The position numbers and the translations under genes were made by a program. From NCBI GenBank assembly GCA_965653565.1, contig CBFHAI010000015.1:1-64000 (forward strand): a stretch of DNA of 64,000 nt, in the 5' to 3' direction. Source of the stretch: JALCLA01 sp965653565 (GTDB lineage Bacteria; Pseudomonadota; Gammaproteobacteria; Xanthomonadales; Xanthomonadaceae). Each line of letters starts with the position of its first letter. The stretch's first letter is position 1. The notes under the pieces were generated by a model. That model made no database searches. It saw nothing but the letters and a program-made list of their open reading frames with translations, and was not told where the DNA came from. Of the stretch, positions 8,659-17,460 are shown piece after piece.

Positions 8659-9312
8659 ATGACCGACTCCGTCGACGACCTTTCGCCCGTGCCGCTGCTC
8701 GAAGCGCGCGGCCTGCGTTTCGAGCGCAACGACGACCCGGTGTTCGGCCCGCTCGACCTGCAGGTGAGCGGCGGCGAAGCGCTGCTGGTGCATGGCAGCA
8801 ACGGCAGCGGCAAGACCACGCTGCTGCGCGTGCTGGCCGGCCTGCTCGACGCCACCGCCGGCGAGGTGCTGATCGACGGCGAGCCGGCGACGCACGAATC
8901 GCTGGCGCGCACGACCTCGCTGCTGGGGCATCTGCTCGGCCACAAAGGCGAACTGACGGCGGCGGAAAACCTGCAATTCGCGATCGGCCTGCACGGCTGC
9001 CGGCATGGCATCAGCATCGGGCCGGCACTCGCCAGCGTGGGACTGGCCGGTTACGAAGACAGTCCGGCGCGTCAGCTCTCGGCCGGCCAGCGCAAACGCT
9101 TGGCGCTGGCGCGGCTGCGCCTGGTGCCGGCGCGGCTGTGGCTGATGGACGAACCCTACGCCAACCTCGACCTGCAAGGCATCGACCTGGTGAACCGCAT
9201 CATCGAATGGCACCTGGCCAAGGGCGGCGCCGCACTCATCACCAGTCACGGAGCGTATGCGACCGGCGCGGTGCGCACCCGCACGCTGGAACTGGACGCC
9301 GTGCATGCGTGA
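8659..9312 (+). CDS. ccmA: CcmA, heme exporter ATP-binding subunit
   Basis: A 217-residue ABC ATPase of family length. The Walker A motif is GSNGSGKT (46-53), the signature is LSAGQRKRLALARL, and Walker B is LWLMDEPYANLD. It energises the CcmABCD complex, which releases heme-loaded CcmE from CcmC during cytochrome c maturation at the inner membrane. It is the first gene of the operon and overlaps ccmB by 8 bp. Confidence 0.95.
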   Translation: MTDSVDDLSPVPLLEARGLRFERNDDPVFGPLDLQVSGGEALLVHGSNGSGKTTLLRVLAGLLDATAGEVLIDGEPATHESLARTTSLLGHLLGHKGELTAAENLQFAIGLHGCRHGISIGPALASVGLAGYEDSPARQLSAGQRKRLALARLRLVPARLWLMDEPYANLDLQGIDLVNRIIEWHLAKGGAALITSHGAYATGAVRTRTLELDAVHA

Positions 9313-9988
9313 CGCCACTGCGCTGGGGGCCTGCCGCGCCCTGCTGGTCCGCGATTTCCGCTTGCTGTGGCGGCGCCGCGGCGACGCGCTCAATCCGGTG
9401 CTGTTCGCACTGCTGGTGACGAGTTTGTTCCCGTTCGCGCTCGGGCCCGAACCGGGCATCCTGGCGCGCATCGCACCGGGCGTGATCTGGGTCGCGATGC
9501 TGCTGGCGGGGTTGCTGTCGCTCGACACGCTGTTCCGTTCCGACCTCGACGACGGCAGCCTCGAACAATTGCTGCTCGCCCCGCATCCGCTGTCGCTGCT
9601 GGTGTTCTGCAAGATCCTGGTGCACTGGCTCAGCACCGCGCTGCCGCTGATCGCCGCCACGCCGTTGCTGGCCGCGATGCTCTATCTGCCGGCGGGCGAA
9701 TTGCCGGTGCTGCTGGCATCGCTCGCGCTCGGCACGCCGCTGCTCAGCCTCATCGGCGCGGTGGTGGTGGCGCTGACGGTCGGCATGCGGCGCTCTGGTA
9801 TGCTTTTGGCCCTGCTCGCGTTGCCCCTTTACGTGCCCGTGCTGATCTTCGGCGCCGGCAGCGTGATGGCCGCAGCGCAAGGTCTTCCTCATCAGGGTGC
9901 GCTGTTGTTGCTCGGCGCGGGACTGGCGCTCACGCTGGTGCTCGCGCCGCTGGCCGCCGCCGCCGCCCTGCGTATCGCGATGCCATGA
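9305..9988 (+). CDS. ccmB: CcmB, heme exporter permease subunit
   Basis: A 227-residue integral membrane protein with six predicted hydrophobic segments and an N-terminal LLVRDFRLLWRRRGDALNPVLF segment typical of CcmB. The start at MRDATALG is preferred over an upstream in-frame codon inside ccmA because it gives the family length; the overlap with ccmA implies translational coupling. It forms the membrane part of the CcmAB transporter-like module that works on the CcmC-heme-CcmE complex. Confidence 0.94.
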   Translation: MRDATALGACRALLVRDFRLLWRRRGDALNPVLFALLVTSLFPFALGPEPGILARIAPGVIWVAMLLAGLLSLDTLFRSDLDDGSLEQLLLAPHPLSLLVFCKILVHWLSTALPLIAATPLLAAMLYLPAGELPVLLASLALGTPLLSLIGAVVVALTVGMRRSGMLLALLALPLYVPVLIFGAGSVMAAAQGLPHQGALLLLGAGLALTLVLAPLAAAAALRIAMP

Positions 9989-10734
9989 ACCCCGTCCTCC
10001 GCTGGTTCCATCAACTCGGTTCGCCGCCCTATTTCCACGCCTTCGCCGGGCGCTGGGCGCCGTGGCTGTACGCCATCGCGCTGCTGCTGATCGGCTATGG
10101 CGTGTGGGGCGGCTTGTTCAAAGTGCCCGCCGATTATCAGCAGGGCGACAGCTACCGGATTTTGTTCGTGCATGTGCCGAGCGCGTGGATGAGCCTCTTC
10201 ATCTATGGCGTGATGGCGCTCAACGCCTTCATCGCGATCGTCTGGCGCATCAAACTTTCCGAAACGCTGGCGATGTGCTGCGCGCCGATCGGCGCCGCCT
10301 TCACCGCGCTCACGCTCGCCACCGGATCGCTCTGGGGCAAGCCGATGTGGGGCACCTGGTGGACCTGGGATGCGCGCCTGACCTCGGAACTGGTGCTGCT
10401 GTTTCTGTATCTGGGCGTGATCGGCCTGTACGCCGCGATCGAAGATCGCCGCGCCGCGGCGCGCGCCGCCAGCTTCCTCGCGCTGATCGGCGTGGTGAAC
10501 CTTCCGATCGTGCATTTCTCGGTCGAGTGGTGGAACACGCTGCATCAGGGCGCGACGATTCGCCTGTTCGCCAAATCGAGCATCGATCCGAGCATGGTCG
10601 CACCGTTGATCGCGATGGCCTTCGGCACCAAAGCCTGGTTCACCGCGTCGTTGCTGACGCGCGCGCGCGCCGCGATGCTCGAACTCGAATCGGGCAAGGA
10701 CTGGGTGCGCAAACTCGCCGGAGCCGCACCATGA
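9985..10734 (+). CDS. ccmC: CcmC, heme lyase for CcmE
   Basis: A 249-residue membrane protein that attaches heme to CcmE. The tryptophan-rich WWD motif is present (GTWWTWDARLTSE, about 123-135), as are the two external axial histidines, H63 (FVHVPSAW) and H187 (WWNTLHQG). Six membrane segments are visible. Its start overlaps the ccmB stop by 4 bp (ATGA). Confidence 0.95.
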   Translation: MNPVLRWFHQLGSPPYFHAFAGRWAPWLYAIALLLIGYGVWGGLFKVPADYQQGDSYRILFVHVPSAWMSLFIYGVMALNAFIAIVWRIKLSETLAMCCAPIGAAFTALTLATGSLWGKPMWGTWWTWDARLTSELVLLFLYLGVIGLYAAIEDRRAAARAASFLALIGVVNLPIVHFSVEWWNTLHQGATIRLFAKSSIDPSMVAPLIAMAFGTKAWFTASLLTRARAAMLELESGKDWVRKLAGAAP

Positions 10735-10901
10735 CCGACGCCTTGCACATGGGCGGCTACGGCTTCTACGTGTGGACCTCCTACGCACTGTTCGCCGCGC
10801 TGCTGGTGTGGGATGCGCTGGCGCCGCGCCTGCGCGAACGGCGCGCGCTCAAATCCGTGCTGCGCCGCCAGCAGCGCGACGAAGCCAGGCGCAAAGCATG
10901 A
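10731..10901 (+). CDS. ccmD: CcmD, small heme exporter protein
   Basis: A 56-residue protein with the CcmD layout: a short N-terminal MGGYGFYVWTSYAL segment that forms a single membrane helix, then a basic cytoplasmic tail (RLRERRALKSVLRRQQRDEARRKA). CcmD stabilises CcmABC and helps release holo-CcmE. It overlaps ccmC by 4 bp and ccmE by 4 bp. Confidence 0.92.
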   Translation: MTDALHMGGYGFYVWTSYALFAALLVWDALAPRLRERRALKSVLRRQQRDEARRKA

Positions 10902-11359
10902 CCCCGACCCGCAAACGCCGCCTCGCCATCGCGACGCTGATCCTGCTCGCCGCCGGCATCGCCGGCACGCTCACCGTGTTCGCGCTGCAGAGCAACATCA
11001 CCTATTTGCACACGCCGAGCGAAGTGAAGGCCGGCACCGTGCCGGCGGCGACCTTCCGCCTCGGCGGCGTGGTCACCGAACAAAGCGTGCAGCGCGTCCC
11101 GGGCCAGCTCGAAGTGCAGTTCACCGTCACCGATCGCGTGCACACCGTGCCGGTGCGTTATTCGGGCATCCTTCCCGATCTGTTCCGCGAAGGCCAGAGC
11201 GTGATCGCACGCGGCCAACTGGTCGACGGCGAATTCATGGCCGAGGAAATCCTCGCCAAGCACGATGAAACCTACATGCCCGAGGAAGTGAAGGCGGCGA
11301 TGGAAAAGGCCAAGCGCGAAGGCCAGGCCGCACCGCACGCGCCGCAGGGCGCGGGCTGA
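10898..11359 (+). CDS. ccmE: CcmE, periplasmic heme chaperone
   Basis: A 153-residue protein with an N-terminal membrane anchor (residues 8-30) and an OB-fold periplasmic domain. The covalent heme-binding histidine is H122 in LAKHDETYMP, and the nearby Tyr126 ligand is conserved. The C-terminal tail is flexible and Ala/Pro-rich. It carries heme from CcmC to the CcmFH ligation complex. Confidence 0.95.
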   Translation: MTPTRKRRLAIATLILLAAGIAGTLTVFALQSNITYLHTPSEVKAGTVPAATFRLGGVVTEQSVQRVPGQLEVQFTVTDRVHTVPVRYSGILPDLFREGQSVIARGQLVDGEFMAEEILAKHDETYMPEEVKAAMEKAKREGQAAPHAPQGAG

Positions 11360-13356
11360 TGCTGCCCGAGCTCGGCCAGTTCGCGCTGATCCTGGCGACG
11401 CTGCTGGCGGCGACGCAGGCTGTGTTGCCCTTGCTCGGTGCGTGGCGCGGCAATTCGACCCTGATTTCCATTGCGCGGCCCGCGGCCTACGGGCAGTTCG
11501 TGTTCGTCGCCGCGGCTTTCGCGATGCTCACGGCGGCCTTCGTGCAGCAGGATTTCTCGGTCGCGTACGTCGCGCAGAATTCCAATCTGCTACTGCCTGT
11601 GCCGTACCGTTTTTCCGCGGTGTGGGGCGCGCACGAAGGATCGCTGCTGCTGTGGGTGCTGATCCTCGGCGTGTGGACGATCGCGGTGGCCAGTTTCAGC
11701 CGCCGGCTGCCCGACGTCGTGGTCGCGCGCGTGCTCGGCGTGATGGGCCTGGTGAGCCTGGGCTTCTTGTTGTTCACCGTGTTCACCTCGAACCCGTTCC
11801 TGCGTCATCTGCCCGCCCTGCCCGACGGCCGCGATCTGAATCCGCTGCTGCAGGATCCGGGCCTGATCATCCATCCGCCGATGCTCTACACCGGCTACGT
11901 CGGTTTCGCGGTGGCGTTCGCGTTCGCGATCGCGGCGCTGCTCGGCGGCGAACTCGATCAGCGCTGGGTGCGCTGGTCGCGGCCGTGGACCAATGCGGCG
12001 TGGGCCTTCCTGACGCTCGGCATCGCGCTCGGCTCGTGGTGGGCGTATTACGAACTCGGTTGGGGCGGCTGGTGGTTCTGGGATCCGGTCGAGAACGCCA
12101 GCTTCATGCCGTGGCTGGTCGGCACCGCGCTGATCCACTCGCAGGCCGTCACCGAAAAACGCGGCTCGTTCCGCGGCTGGACCTTGCTGCTCGCGATCGC
12201 TGCATTTTCGCTGTCGCTGCTCGGCACCTTCATCGTGCGCTCGGGCGTACTGACATCGGTGCATGCGTTCGCGTCGGACCCCGAACGCGGCGTTTTCATC
12301 CTGGCCTTCCTCGCCATCGTGATCGGCGGCTCGCTCGCACTGTATGCGTGGCGTGCGCCGAAGGTGGCGGGCGGCAAATCGTTCGCGCCGCTGTCGCGCG
12401 AAACGCTGCTGCTGGTCAACAATCTATTGTTCACCGCGGCCGCCGCGATGGTGCTGATCGGCACGCTATCGCCGCTGCTGTTCGAGGCGCTCGACTGGGG
12501 CAAGATTTCGGTCGGGCCGCCGTGGTTCAGCATGCAATTCATGCCGTTGATGGCACCGGTGGCGCTGCTGATGCCGTTCGGTCCGTTCGCACGCTGGCAG
12601 CGCGAAGAGCCGGGCCGCTTCGCGCCGCTGCTGCGCATTGCGCTGGCGGCGGCGGTGATCGCGGTCGGACTGAGCTGGCTGATCGCCGACGGGCTCACGT
12701 TCAAATCGTTCGCCGGCATCGCCGCCTCGGTGTGGGTGATCGTGGCGACGCTGCAATTCGTCTGGCGGCGCGTGAAACACGCCACGCCGGGCCGCCGCTT
12801 CACCGCCGAAATGACGGGCATGATCTGCGCGCATCTGGGCCTGGGCGTGTTCGTGCTCGGCGTGCTGATGGTCGAAAGCACCGGCATCGAGCGCGACCTG
12901 GCGATGCAGCCGGGCGATAGCACGGAAATCCGCGGCTACGTCTTCCGTTTCGATGGCGTCGAGCGCGTGCAGGGTCCGAATTATCTGGCCGATCGCGGCA
13001 CCATCGTCATCAGCAAGAACGATCGCGAAATCGCCACGCTGCACCCGGAAAAACGCGGCTACGCCAGCGGCGGCCAGATCATGACCGAAGCCGCGATCGA
13101 CCCGGCGCTGCATCGCGATCTCTACGTCGCGCTCGGCGAACCGCTCGGCGCCGCCGGCGACGGCGAGGCCGAAGCCTGGGCCGTGCGTTTGTACGTGAAG
13201 CCTTTCATCCGCTGCATCTGGCTCGGCGCCTTGATGATGATGCTCGGCGGTTTCATCGCGGCCGCCGATCGTCGTTTCCGTCGCGAATTGGCGGCCGATG
13301 CCGAAGCGGTGGATGCGCCCTCGCCCGCGCTGGTGCCCGCGGCGGCGACCGCCTGA
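11359..13356 (+). CDS. ccmF: CcmF, cytochrome c heme lyase subunit
   Basis: A 665-residue polytopic membrane protein of usual family length. The WWD domain is GWGGWWFWDPVENASFMPWL (about 235-254), with conserved histidines at H172 (IIHPPMLY) and H260 (ALIHSQ). It ligates heme from CcmE to apocytochrome CxxCH sites with CcmH/CcmI. Its ATG overlaps the ccmE stop by one base. Window relevance: at least nine CxxCH or similar sites encoded at 31-43 kb would need this machinery. Confidence 0.96.
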   Translation: MLPELGQFALILATLLAATQAVLPLLGAWRGNSTLISIARPAAYGQFVFVAAAFAMLTAAFVQQDFSVAYVAQNSNLLLPVPYRFSAVWGAHEGSLLLWVLILGVWTIAVASFSRRLPDVVVARVLGVMGLVSLGFLLFTVFTSNPFLRHLPALPDGRDLNPLLQDPGLIIHPPMLYTGYVGFAVAFAFAIAALLGGELDQRWVRWSRPWTNAAWAFLTLGIALGSWWAYYELGWGGWWFWDPVENASFMPWLVGTALIHSQAVTEKRGSFRGWTLLLAIAAFSLSLLGTFIVRSGVLTSVHAFASDPERGVFILAFLAIVIGGSLALYAWRAPKVAGGKSFAPLSRETLLLVNNLLFTAAAAMVLIGTLSPLLFEALDWGKISVGPPWFSMQFMPLMAPVALLMPFGPFARWQREEPGRFAPLLRIALAAAVIAVGLSWLIADGLTFKSFAGIAASVWVIVATLQFVWRRVKHATPGRRFTAEMTGMICAHLGLGVFVLGVLMVESTGIERDLAMQPGDSTEIRGYVFRFDGVERVQGPNYLADRGTIVISKNDREIATLHPEKRGYASGGQIMTEAAIDPALHRDLYVALGEPLGAAGDGEAEAWAVRLYVKPFIRCIWLGALMMMLGGFIAAADRRFRRELAADAEAVDAPSPALVPAAATA

Positions 13357-13910
13357 TGCTGCGCCGTCTGCTGCCGCTGATCGTTTTCGTGCTGCTGGGC
13401 GGTTTGCTGTTCGCCGGAATCCAGTTGGCGAAAGTTCGCGATCCGAACGAAATCCCGTCGCCACTGATCGGCAAGCCGGTGCCGGAGTTTTCGCTGCCGC
13501 TGCTGCACGAACCGGATCGCGTCGTCAGCAACAAGGATCTGCTCGGCGCGCCCTACGTGCTCAATGTATGGGGCAGCTGGTGCCCGAGCTGCCGCATCGA
13601 GCATCCGTTCGTCGAGGCGCTGGCGAAATCCGGCCGCATCCGCGTGATCGGTTTCAACTACAAGGACGACGGCGGCGATGCGCTGCGCTGGCTCGAGCAG
13701 TTCGGCAATCCCTACGAGTTTTCGCTGGTCGATCGCGACGGCCGCAAGGCGATCGATTTCGGCGTCACCGCCGCGCCGGAAACCTTCTTGATCGACGCGC
13801 AGGGCATCGTGCGCTTCAAGCAGACCGGGCCGCTGACGCCCGACATCATCGCGACGAAAATCCTGCCGCTGGCGCAGGCGCCGGCGGCCGCCCAGGCGGC
13901 TGCGCAGTGA
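13356..13910 (+). CDS. ccmG: CcmG/DsbE thioredoxin-like protein
   Basis: A 184-residue membrane-anchored thioredoxin (anchor about 5-25). The active site is WCPSC (C76/C79) and the cis-proline region is TAAPETFLID. It keeps apocytochrome CxxCH cysteines reduced before heme attachment. Overlaps ccmF by one base. Confidence 0.94.
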   Translation: MLRRLLPLIVFVLLGGLLFAGIQLAKVRDPNEIPSPLIGKPVPEFSLPLLHEPDRVVSNKDLLGAPYVLNVWGSWCPSCRIEHPFVEALAKSGRIRVIGFNYKDDGGDALRWLEQFGNPYEFSLVDRDGRKAIDFGVTAAPETFLIDAQGIVRFKQTGPLTPDIIATKILPLAQAPAAAQAAAQ

Positions 13911-14371
13911 TGTCGCCGCCGCGTATCTCCGGCCTCGGCCGCGTCTTCGCAGCGACGCTTTTGGCGACGCTGCTGCTGTTCGCCTCGATCGCTGCCGCGA
14001 TCGATCCGATGCCGTTCAAGGACGCCGCCGAAGAAGCCCGCTTCCGCGCGCTGGCGGCCGAACTGCGCTGCGTGCTGTGCCAGAACCAGTCGCTCGCCGA
14101 TTCCAACGCCGCCATCGCGCAGGACCTGCGGCGCGAGGTGTTCGAACTGATGCAGCAGGGCAAGACCGACGAGGAGATCAAGACCTTCCTCACCGAACGC
14201 TACACCGATTTCGTGCTCTACAAACCGCGCGTCGATGCGCGTACCTGGGTGATCTGGTTCGGTCCGGCCGTGGTGCTGCTGGCCGGCGCCATCGCCGTGG
14301 CGGTGATCGTGCGGCGACGCGCGCGCGCAGCCGGCCCGCAAGCGGCGCCCGCGCCGGAGGAAGACTGGTGA
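13910..14371 (+). CDS. ccmH: CcmH, apocytochrome thiol reductase subunit
   Basis: A 153-residue protein with a signal peptide and one C-terminal membrane helix (VIWFGPAVVLLAGAIAVAVIV). The redox motif LRCVLCQNQSLADSN (C54/C57) is the CcmH/CcmL signature. It corresponds to the N-terminal half of E. coli CcmH; the TPR half is a separate gene (ccmI) here, as in Pseudomonas and Xanthomonas. Its start overlaps the ccmG stop by one base. Confidence 0.94.
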   Translation: MSPPRISGLGRVFAATLLATLLLFASIAAAIDPMPFKDAAEEARFRALAAELRCVLCQNQSLADSNAAIAQDLRREVFELMQQGKTDEEIKTFLTERYTDFVLYKPRVDARTWVIWFGPAVVLLAGAIAVAVIVRRRARAAGPQAAPAPEEDW

Positions 14372-15588
14372 CGACGACGTTTTCGCTGTTGGCCGCGGCC
14401 ATGCTGCTGGTCGCGCTGGCGTTCGTCCTGCTGCCGCTGCTGCGCTCGCGCGGCGACGCCGAGGCCGCGAAACGCCGCGCCATCGAGCAGGCGCAGCGCG
14501 CCGGCGTGATGAGCGAAAAGGAAGCGAAGCAGAAGCTCGCCGAGCTCGGCCCGGGCACGAGTGCGAGGGCACCGTCGCGTGCCGTGCCCGCCGCGCTCGC
14601 ACTGCTGATTCCGTTGCTGGCGATCGTGCTGTATCGCTACGTCGGCGAACCGCGCGCGCTCGATCCGGTGTGGCGCGACGCCGTCGCCGCCACTACGCCG
14701 CAGGCCGATGGCGCGCCGGCGGCGAACGCGCCGGACATGGAACAGGCCATCGCCGGTCTCGCCGAACGCATGCGGCAGGACCCCGACGATCTCGAAGGCT
14801 GGATGCTGCTCGGCCGCGCCTACAAAACCATGGAGCGCTTCGAGCCCGCGCGCGAAGCCTTGTCGAATGCGTTCCGGCTGGCGCCCGACAATCCCGACGT
14901 GATGATCGAATACGCCGAAGCGCAGGTGCTGGCGTCCGAATCGCGCCGCTTCCAGGGCGAATCGCTGGAATTGCTGACGCGCGCCGTCGAATTGCAGCCC
15001 GACAGCCAGCGCGGCCTGTGGCTGCTCGGCATCGCGGCCTACCAGGCCGGGAATTTCACCCAATCGGTGCAGGTGTGGGAGCGTTTGCTCGCCGGCCTGC
15101 CGGCCGATGCCGAGCCGCGCGCGCAACTGATCGAACGCATCGCCGATGCGCGCCAGCGCGCCGACCTCGAACCGCTCGCGAACACGCCAAGCGCCGCCCC
15201 GGCAACGCAAGCGCCTGCCTCGCCGACGCCCGCTGCCGACGGCCCGAAACTCACCGTTACGGTCGACATCGCGCCCGAATTGAAGGCGAAGATCGGCGCA
15301 TCCGATGTGCTGTTCGTCTTTGCACGTGCAGCGGAAGGCCCGCGCATGCCGCTCGCAATCCAGCGCCTGTCGGCGAGTTCGCTGCCCGTCACCGTCACGC
15401 TCGACGATTCCACCAGCATGATGCCGGCGCTGAAACTCTCGACGGTGCCGCAAGTGGTGGTCGGTGCGCGCGTGTCGAAATCCGGCCAGGCCACGCCGCA
15501 GTCCGGCGATTTCGAAACGCTGTCGGCGCCGATCGCCAACACCCACTCCGAACCGCTCACTCTCACCATCGACCGCGTGGTGCCATGA
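14368..15588 (+). CDS. ccmI: CcmI, TPR apocytochrome chaperone
   Basis: A 406-residue protein that starts with GTG in a GTGA overlap with ccmH. It has two N-terminal membrane helices separated by a basic cytoplasmic loop with leucine-rich character, then a TPR domain (about 125-265: EQAIAGLAERMRQDPDDLEGWMLLGRAY, ALSNAFRLAPDNPDV, LELLTRAVELQPDSQRGLWLLG). A Pro/Ala linker follows, then a C-terminal beta domain (LTVTVDIAPELKAKI). The TPR part holds apocytochrome C-termini for CcmFH. Confidence 0.93.
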   Translation: MTTTFSLLAAAMLLVALAFVLLPLLRSRGDAEAAKRRAIEQAQRAGVMSEKEAKQKLAELGPGTSARAPSRAVPAALALLIPLLAIVLYRYVGEPRALDPVWRDAVAATTPQADGAPAANAPDMEQAIAGLAERMRQDPDDLEGWMLLGRAYKTMERFEPAREALSNAFRLAPDNPDVMIEYAEAQVLASESRRFQGESLELLTRAVELQPDSQRGLWLLGIAAYQAGNFTQSVQVWERLLAGLPADAEPRAQLIERIADARQRADLEPLANTPSAAPATQAPASPTPAADGPKLTVTVDIAPELKAKIGASDVLFVFARAAEGPRMPLAIQRLSASSLPVTVTLDDSTSMMPALKLSTVPQVVVGARVSKSGQATPQSGDFETLSAPIANTHSEPLTLTIDRVVP

Positions 15589-16697
15589 CCGAATTCATCG
15601 CACCCGGCACGCGCTGGTGCGCGCTGCCCTCGCATTTCCCGATGAAGCGCGGCGGTGCGCTCACCGATGCGCGACTGGCCTACGAAACCTGGGGCGAACT
15701 GTCGCTGCAGCACGACAATGCGGTGCTGATCCTGACCGGCCTGTCGCCGAATGCACACGCCGCCTCGACGCCAGAAAACCCCGACGCCGGCTGGTGGGAA
15801 GCGATGATCGGACCGGGCAAGGCGATCGATACGGATCGCTGGTTCGTGATCTGCGTGAACTCGCTCGGCAGCTGCAAAGGTTCCACCGGCGCGGCTTCGA
15901 TAAATCCGGCAACCGGCGAACCGTATCGACTCGATTTTCCCGACCTGTCGATCGAGGACATCGCCAACGCGGCGCACACGCTGGTCGCGGGCCTGGGCAT
16001 CGCCAAACTCGCCTGCGTCATCGGCTGCTCGATGGGCGGCATGTCGGCGCTCGCCTATCTGCGCCTGCATCCGGGGTCGGCGCGCAGCCACATCAACGTG
16101 TCGGGCGCGGCGCAGGCGCTGCCGTTCTCGATCGCGATCCGCTCGCTGCAGCGCGAAGCGATCCGGCTCGATTCGCACTGGAATCGCGGCCGCTACGACG
16201 ACGAAAACTATCCCGACGCCGGCATGCGCATCGCGCGCAAGCTCGGTGTCGTGACCTATCGCTCCGCGCTCGAGTGGCACGGCCGCTTCGGCCGCGTGCG
16301 GCTCGACAGCGAACAGCGCGAAGACGATCCGTTCGGCCTCGAATTCCAGGTCGAGTCGTATCTCGAAGGCCACGCGCGGCGCTTCGTGCGGCAGTTCGAT
16401 CCGAACTGCTATCTGTATCTGAGCCGCTGCATGGATTGGTTCGATCTGGCCGAATACGGCGGCGGCGACGTGCTCGAAGGCCTGCGCGGCATCAAGCTGC
16501 AGCGCGCGCTGGCGATCGGCGTGGCGACCGACATCCTGTTCCCGCTGCAGCAGCAGGAACAGATCGCCGAAGGCCTGCAAGCCGGCGGCACCGACGCCGA
16601 CTGCCTCGCCCTGCCCTCGCCGCAGGGCCACGATGCTTTTCTCGTCGATATCGAACGCTTCGGGCCGGCGGTCGCCGGTTTCCTCGCGCGGCTGTAA
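15585..16697 (+). CDS. metX: MetX-family acyltransferase, probable serine O-succinyltransferase
   Basis: A 370-residue alpha/beta-hydrolase acyltransferase. The nucleophile is S149 in IGCSMGGMSAL, with D316 (GVATDILFP) and H349 (SPQGHDAFL). The VNSLGSCKGSTGAAS segment and QALPFSIAIRSLQREAIRLD closely resemble the xanthomonad branch of the MetX family, which was shown experimentally to succinylate serine (feeding cysteine synthesis) instead of acetylating homoserine; specificity here is inferred from resemblance. It is joined to ccmI by an ATGA overlap, an unusual link between cytochrome maturation and sulfur-amino-acid synthesis. Homoserine O-acyltransferase remains the alternative. Confidence 0.85.
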   Translation: MTEFIAPGTRWCALPSHFPMKRGGALTDARLAYETWGELSLQHDNAVLILTGLSPNAHAASTPENPDAGWWEAMIGPGKAIDTDRWFVICVNSLGSCKGSTGAASINPATGEPYRLDFPDLSIEDIANAAHTLVAGLGIAKLACVIGCSMGGMSALAYLRLHPGSARSHINVSGAAQALPFSIAIRSLQREAIRLDSHWNRGRYDDENYPDAGMRIARKLGVVTYRSALEWHGRFGRVRLDSEQREDDPFGLEFQVESYLEGHARRFVRQFDPNCYLYLSRCMDWFDLAEYGGGDVLEGLRGIKLQRALAIGVATDILFPLQQQEQIAEGLQAGGTDADCLALPSPQGHDAFLVDIERFGPAVAGFLARL

Positions 16698-16727
16698 AAT
16701 CGCGCTTTCCGCTCAAGGCATCGCCCC

Positions 16728-17297
16728 ATGCTCGCGCTCGAATTTCCCGGTGCCCGCAAGCTCGTCGATGCGGTCGACGCCGCGGTCGCCTCGCCGGACG
16801 TCAACGTGCTCACCGATACGCTGCGCAACACGCTGTGCCGTCTGATCCGCGACAGCGAAGTGCGGCTGCCGGATTGTGTTTATGAAGCCCAGCCCGATCG
16901 CTATGCGCGCCGCGAAATCTACCGCAGCGACGAGCGCGGCTACAGCATCATCGCGATGACCTGGGGCCCCGGCCAGGGCACCCAGATCCACGATCACTCC
17001 GGCATGTGGTGCGTCGAAGGCGTCTGGCACGGCGCGCTCGAAATCACCCAGTACGAACTGCTCGAACAACACGACGACCGTTTCCGCTTCCAGTCGGTCG
17101 GCTCGATGCAGGCCGGCGCCGGCTCCGCCGGCAGCCTGATCCCACCGCACGAATATCACACCATCCGCAACCCGAGCGACGACGGCGTAGCGGTATCGCT
17201 GCACATCTACAAAGGCGCGATGACGTGTTGCTCGGTGTTTCAGCCTTTGGGCGAGCAGTGGTTTGCTCGGGATGTGCGGCAGCTTGGGCTCGATTGA
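16728..17297 (+). CDS. cysteine/thiol dioxygenase, cupin fold
   Basis: A 189-residue cupin of the cysteine dioxygenase type I family. The three-histidine iron site is visible: H88 and H90 (IHDHSGMW) and H144 (EYHTIRNPS). Family members oxidise cysteine, or 3-mercaptopropionate in some bacteria, to the sulfinate with molecular oxygen. The position 30 bp after a probable cysteine-biosynthetic acyltransferase suggests a role in cysteine homeostasis. The substrate cannot be fixed from sequence alone. The upstream ribosome-binding site is weak. Confidence 0.85.
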   Translation: MLALEFPGARKLVDAVDAAVASPDVNVLTDTLRNTLCRLIRDSEVRLPDCVYEAQPDRYARREIYRSDERGYSIIAMTWGPGQGTQIHDHSGMWCVEGVWHGALEITQYELLEQHDDRFRFQSVGSMQAGAGSAGSLIPPHEYHTIRNPSDDGVAVSLHIYKGAMTCCSVFQPLGEQWFARDVRQLGLD

Positions 17298-17326
17298 TCG
17301 GAGCAGCCGGGAGTTCTGGGAGTCGC

Positions 17327-17416
17327 CGGGAATCGGGAATGGGGAATCGGGAGTTGGAGCCCGCAACCTGTGAGCGCCGGCGCTTGCTGTTCCCGATTCC
17401 CGACTCCCGATTCCCG
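17327..17416. repeat. heptamer array with inverted arm (GGGAATC type), copy 1
   Basis: The left arm carries GGGAATC-type 7-bp units (GGGAATCGGGAATGGGGAAT) and the right arm carries their inverted copies GATTCCC/GACTCCC/GATTCCC. They are separated by a short GC-rich spacer containing AGCCCGCAA. The arm and spacer start are nearly identical to the element at 53315-53399, so this is a dispersed intergenic family and not a chance palindrome. Confidence 0.85.
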
Positions 17417-17460
17417 AACCACCGCAAACCAAAGCGCCACGCACCCCGGATCAACAACGC

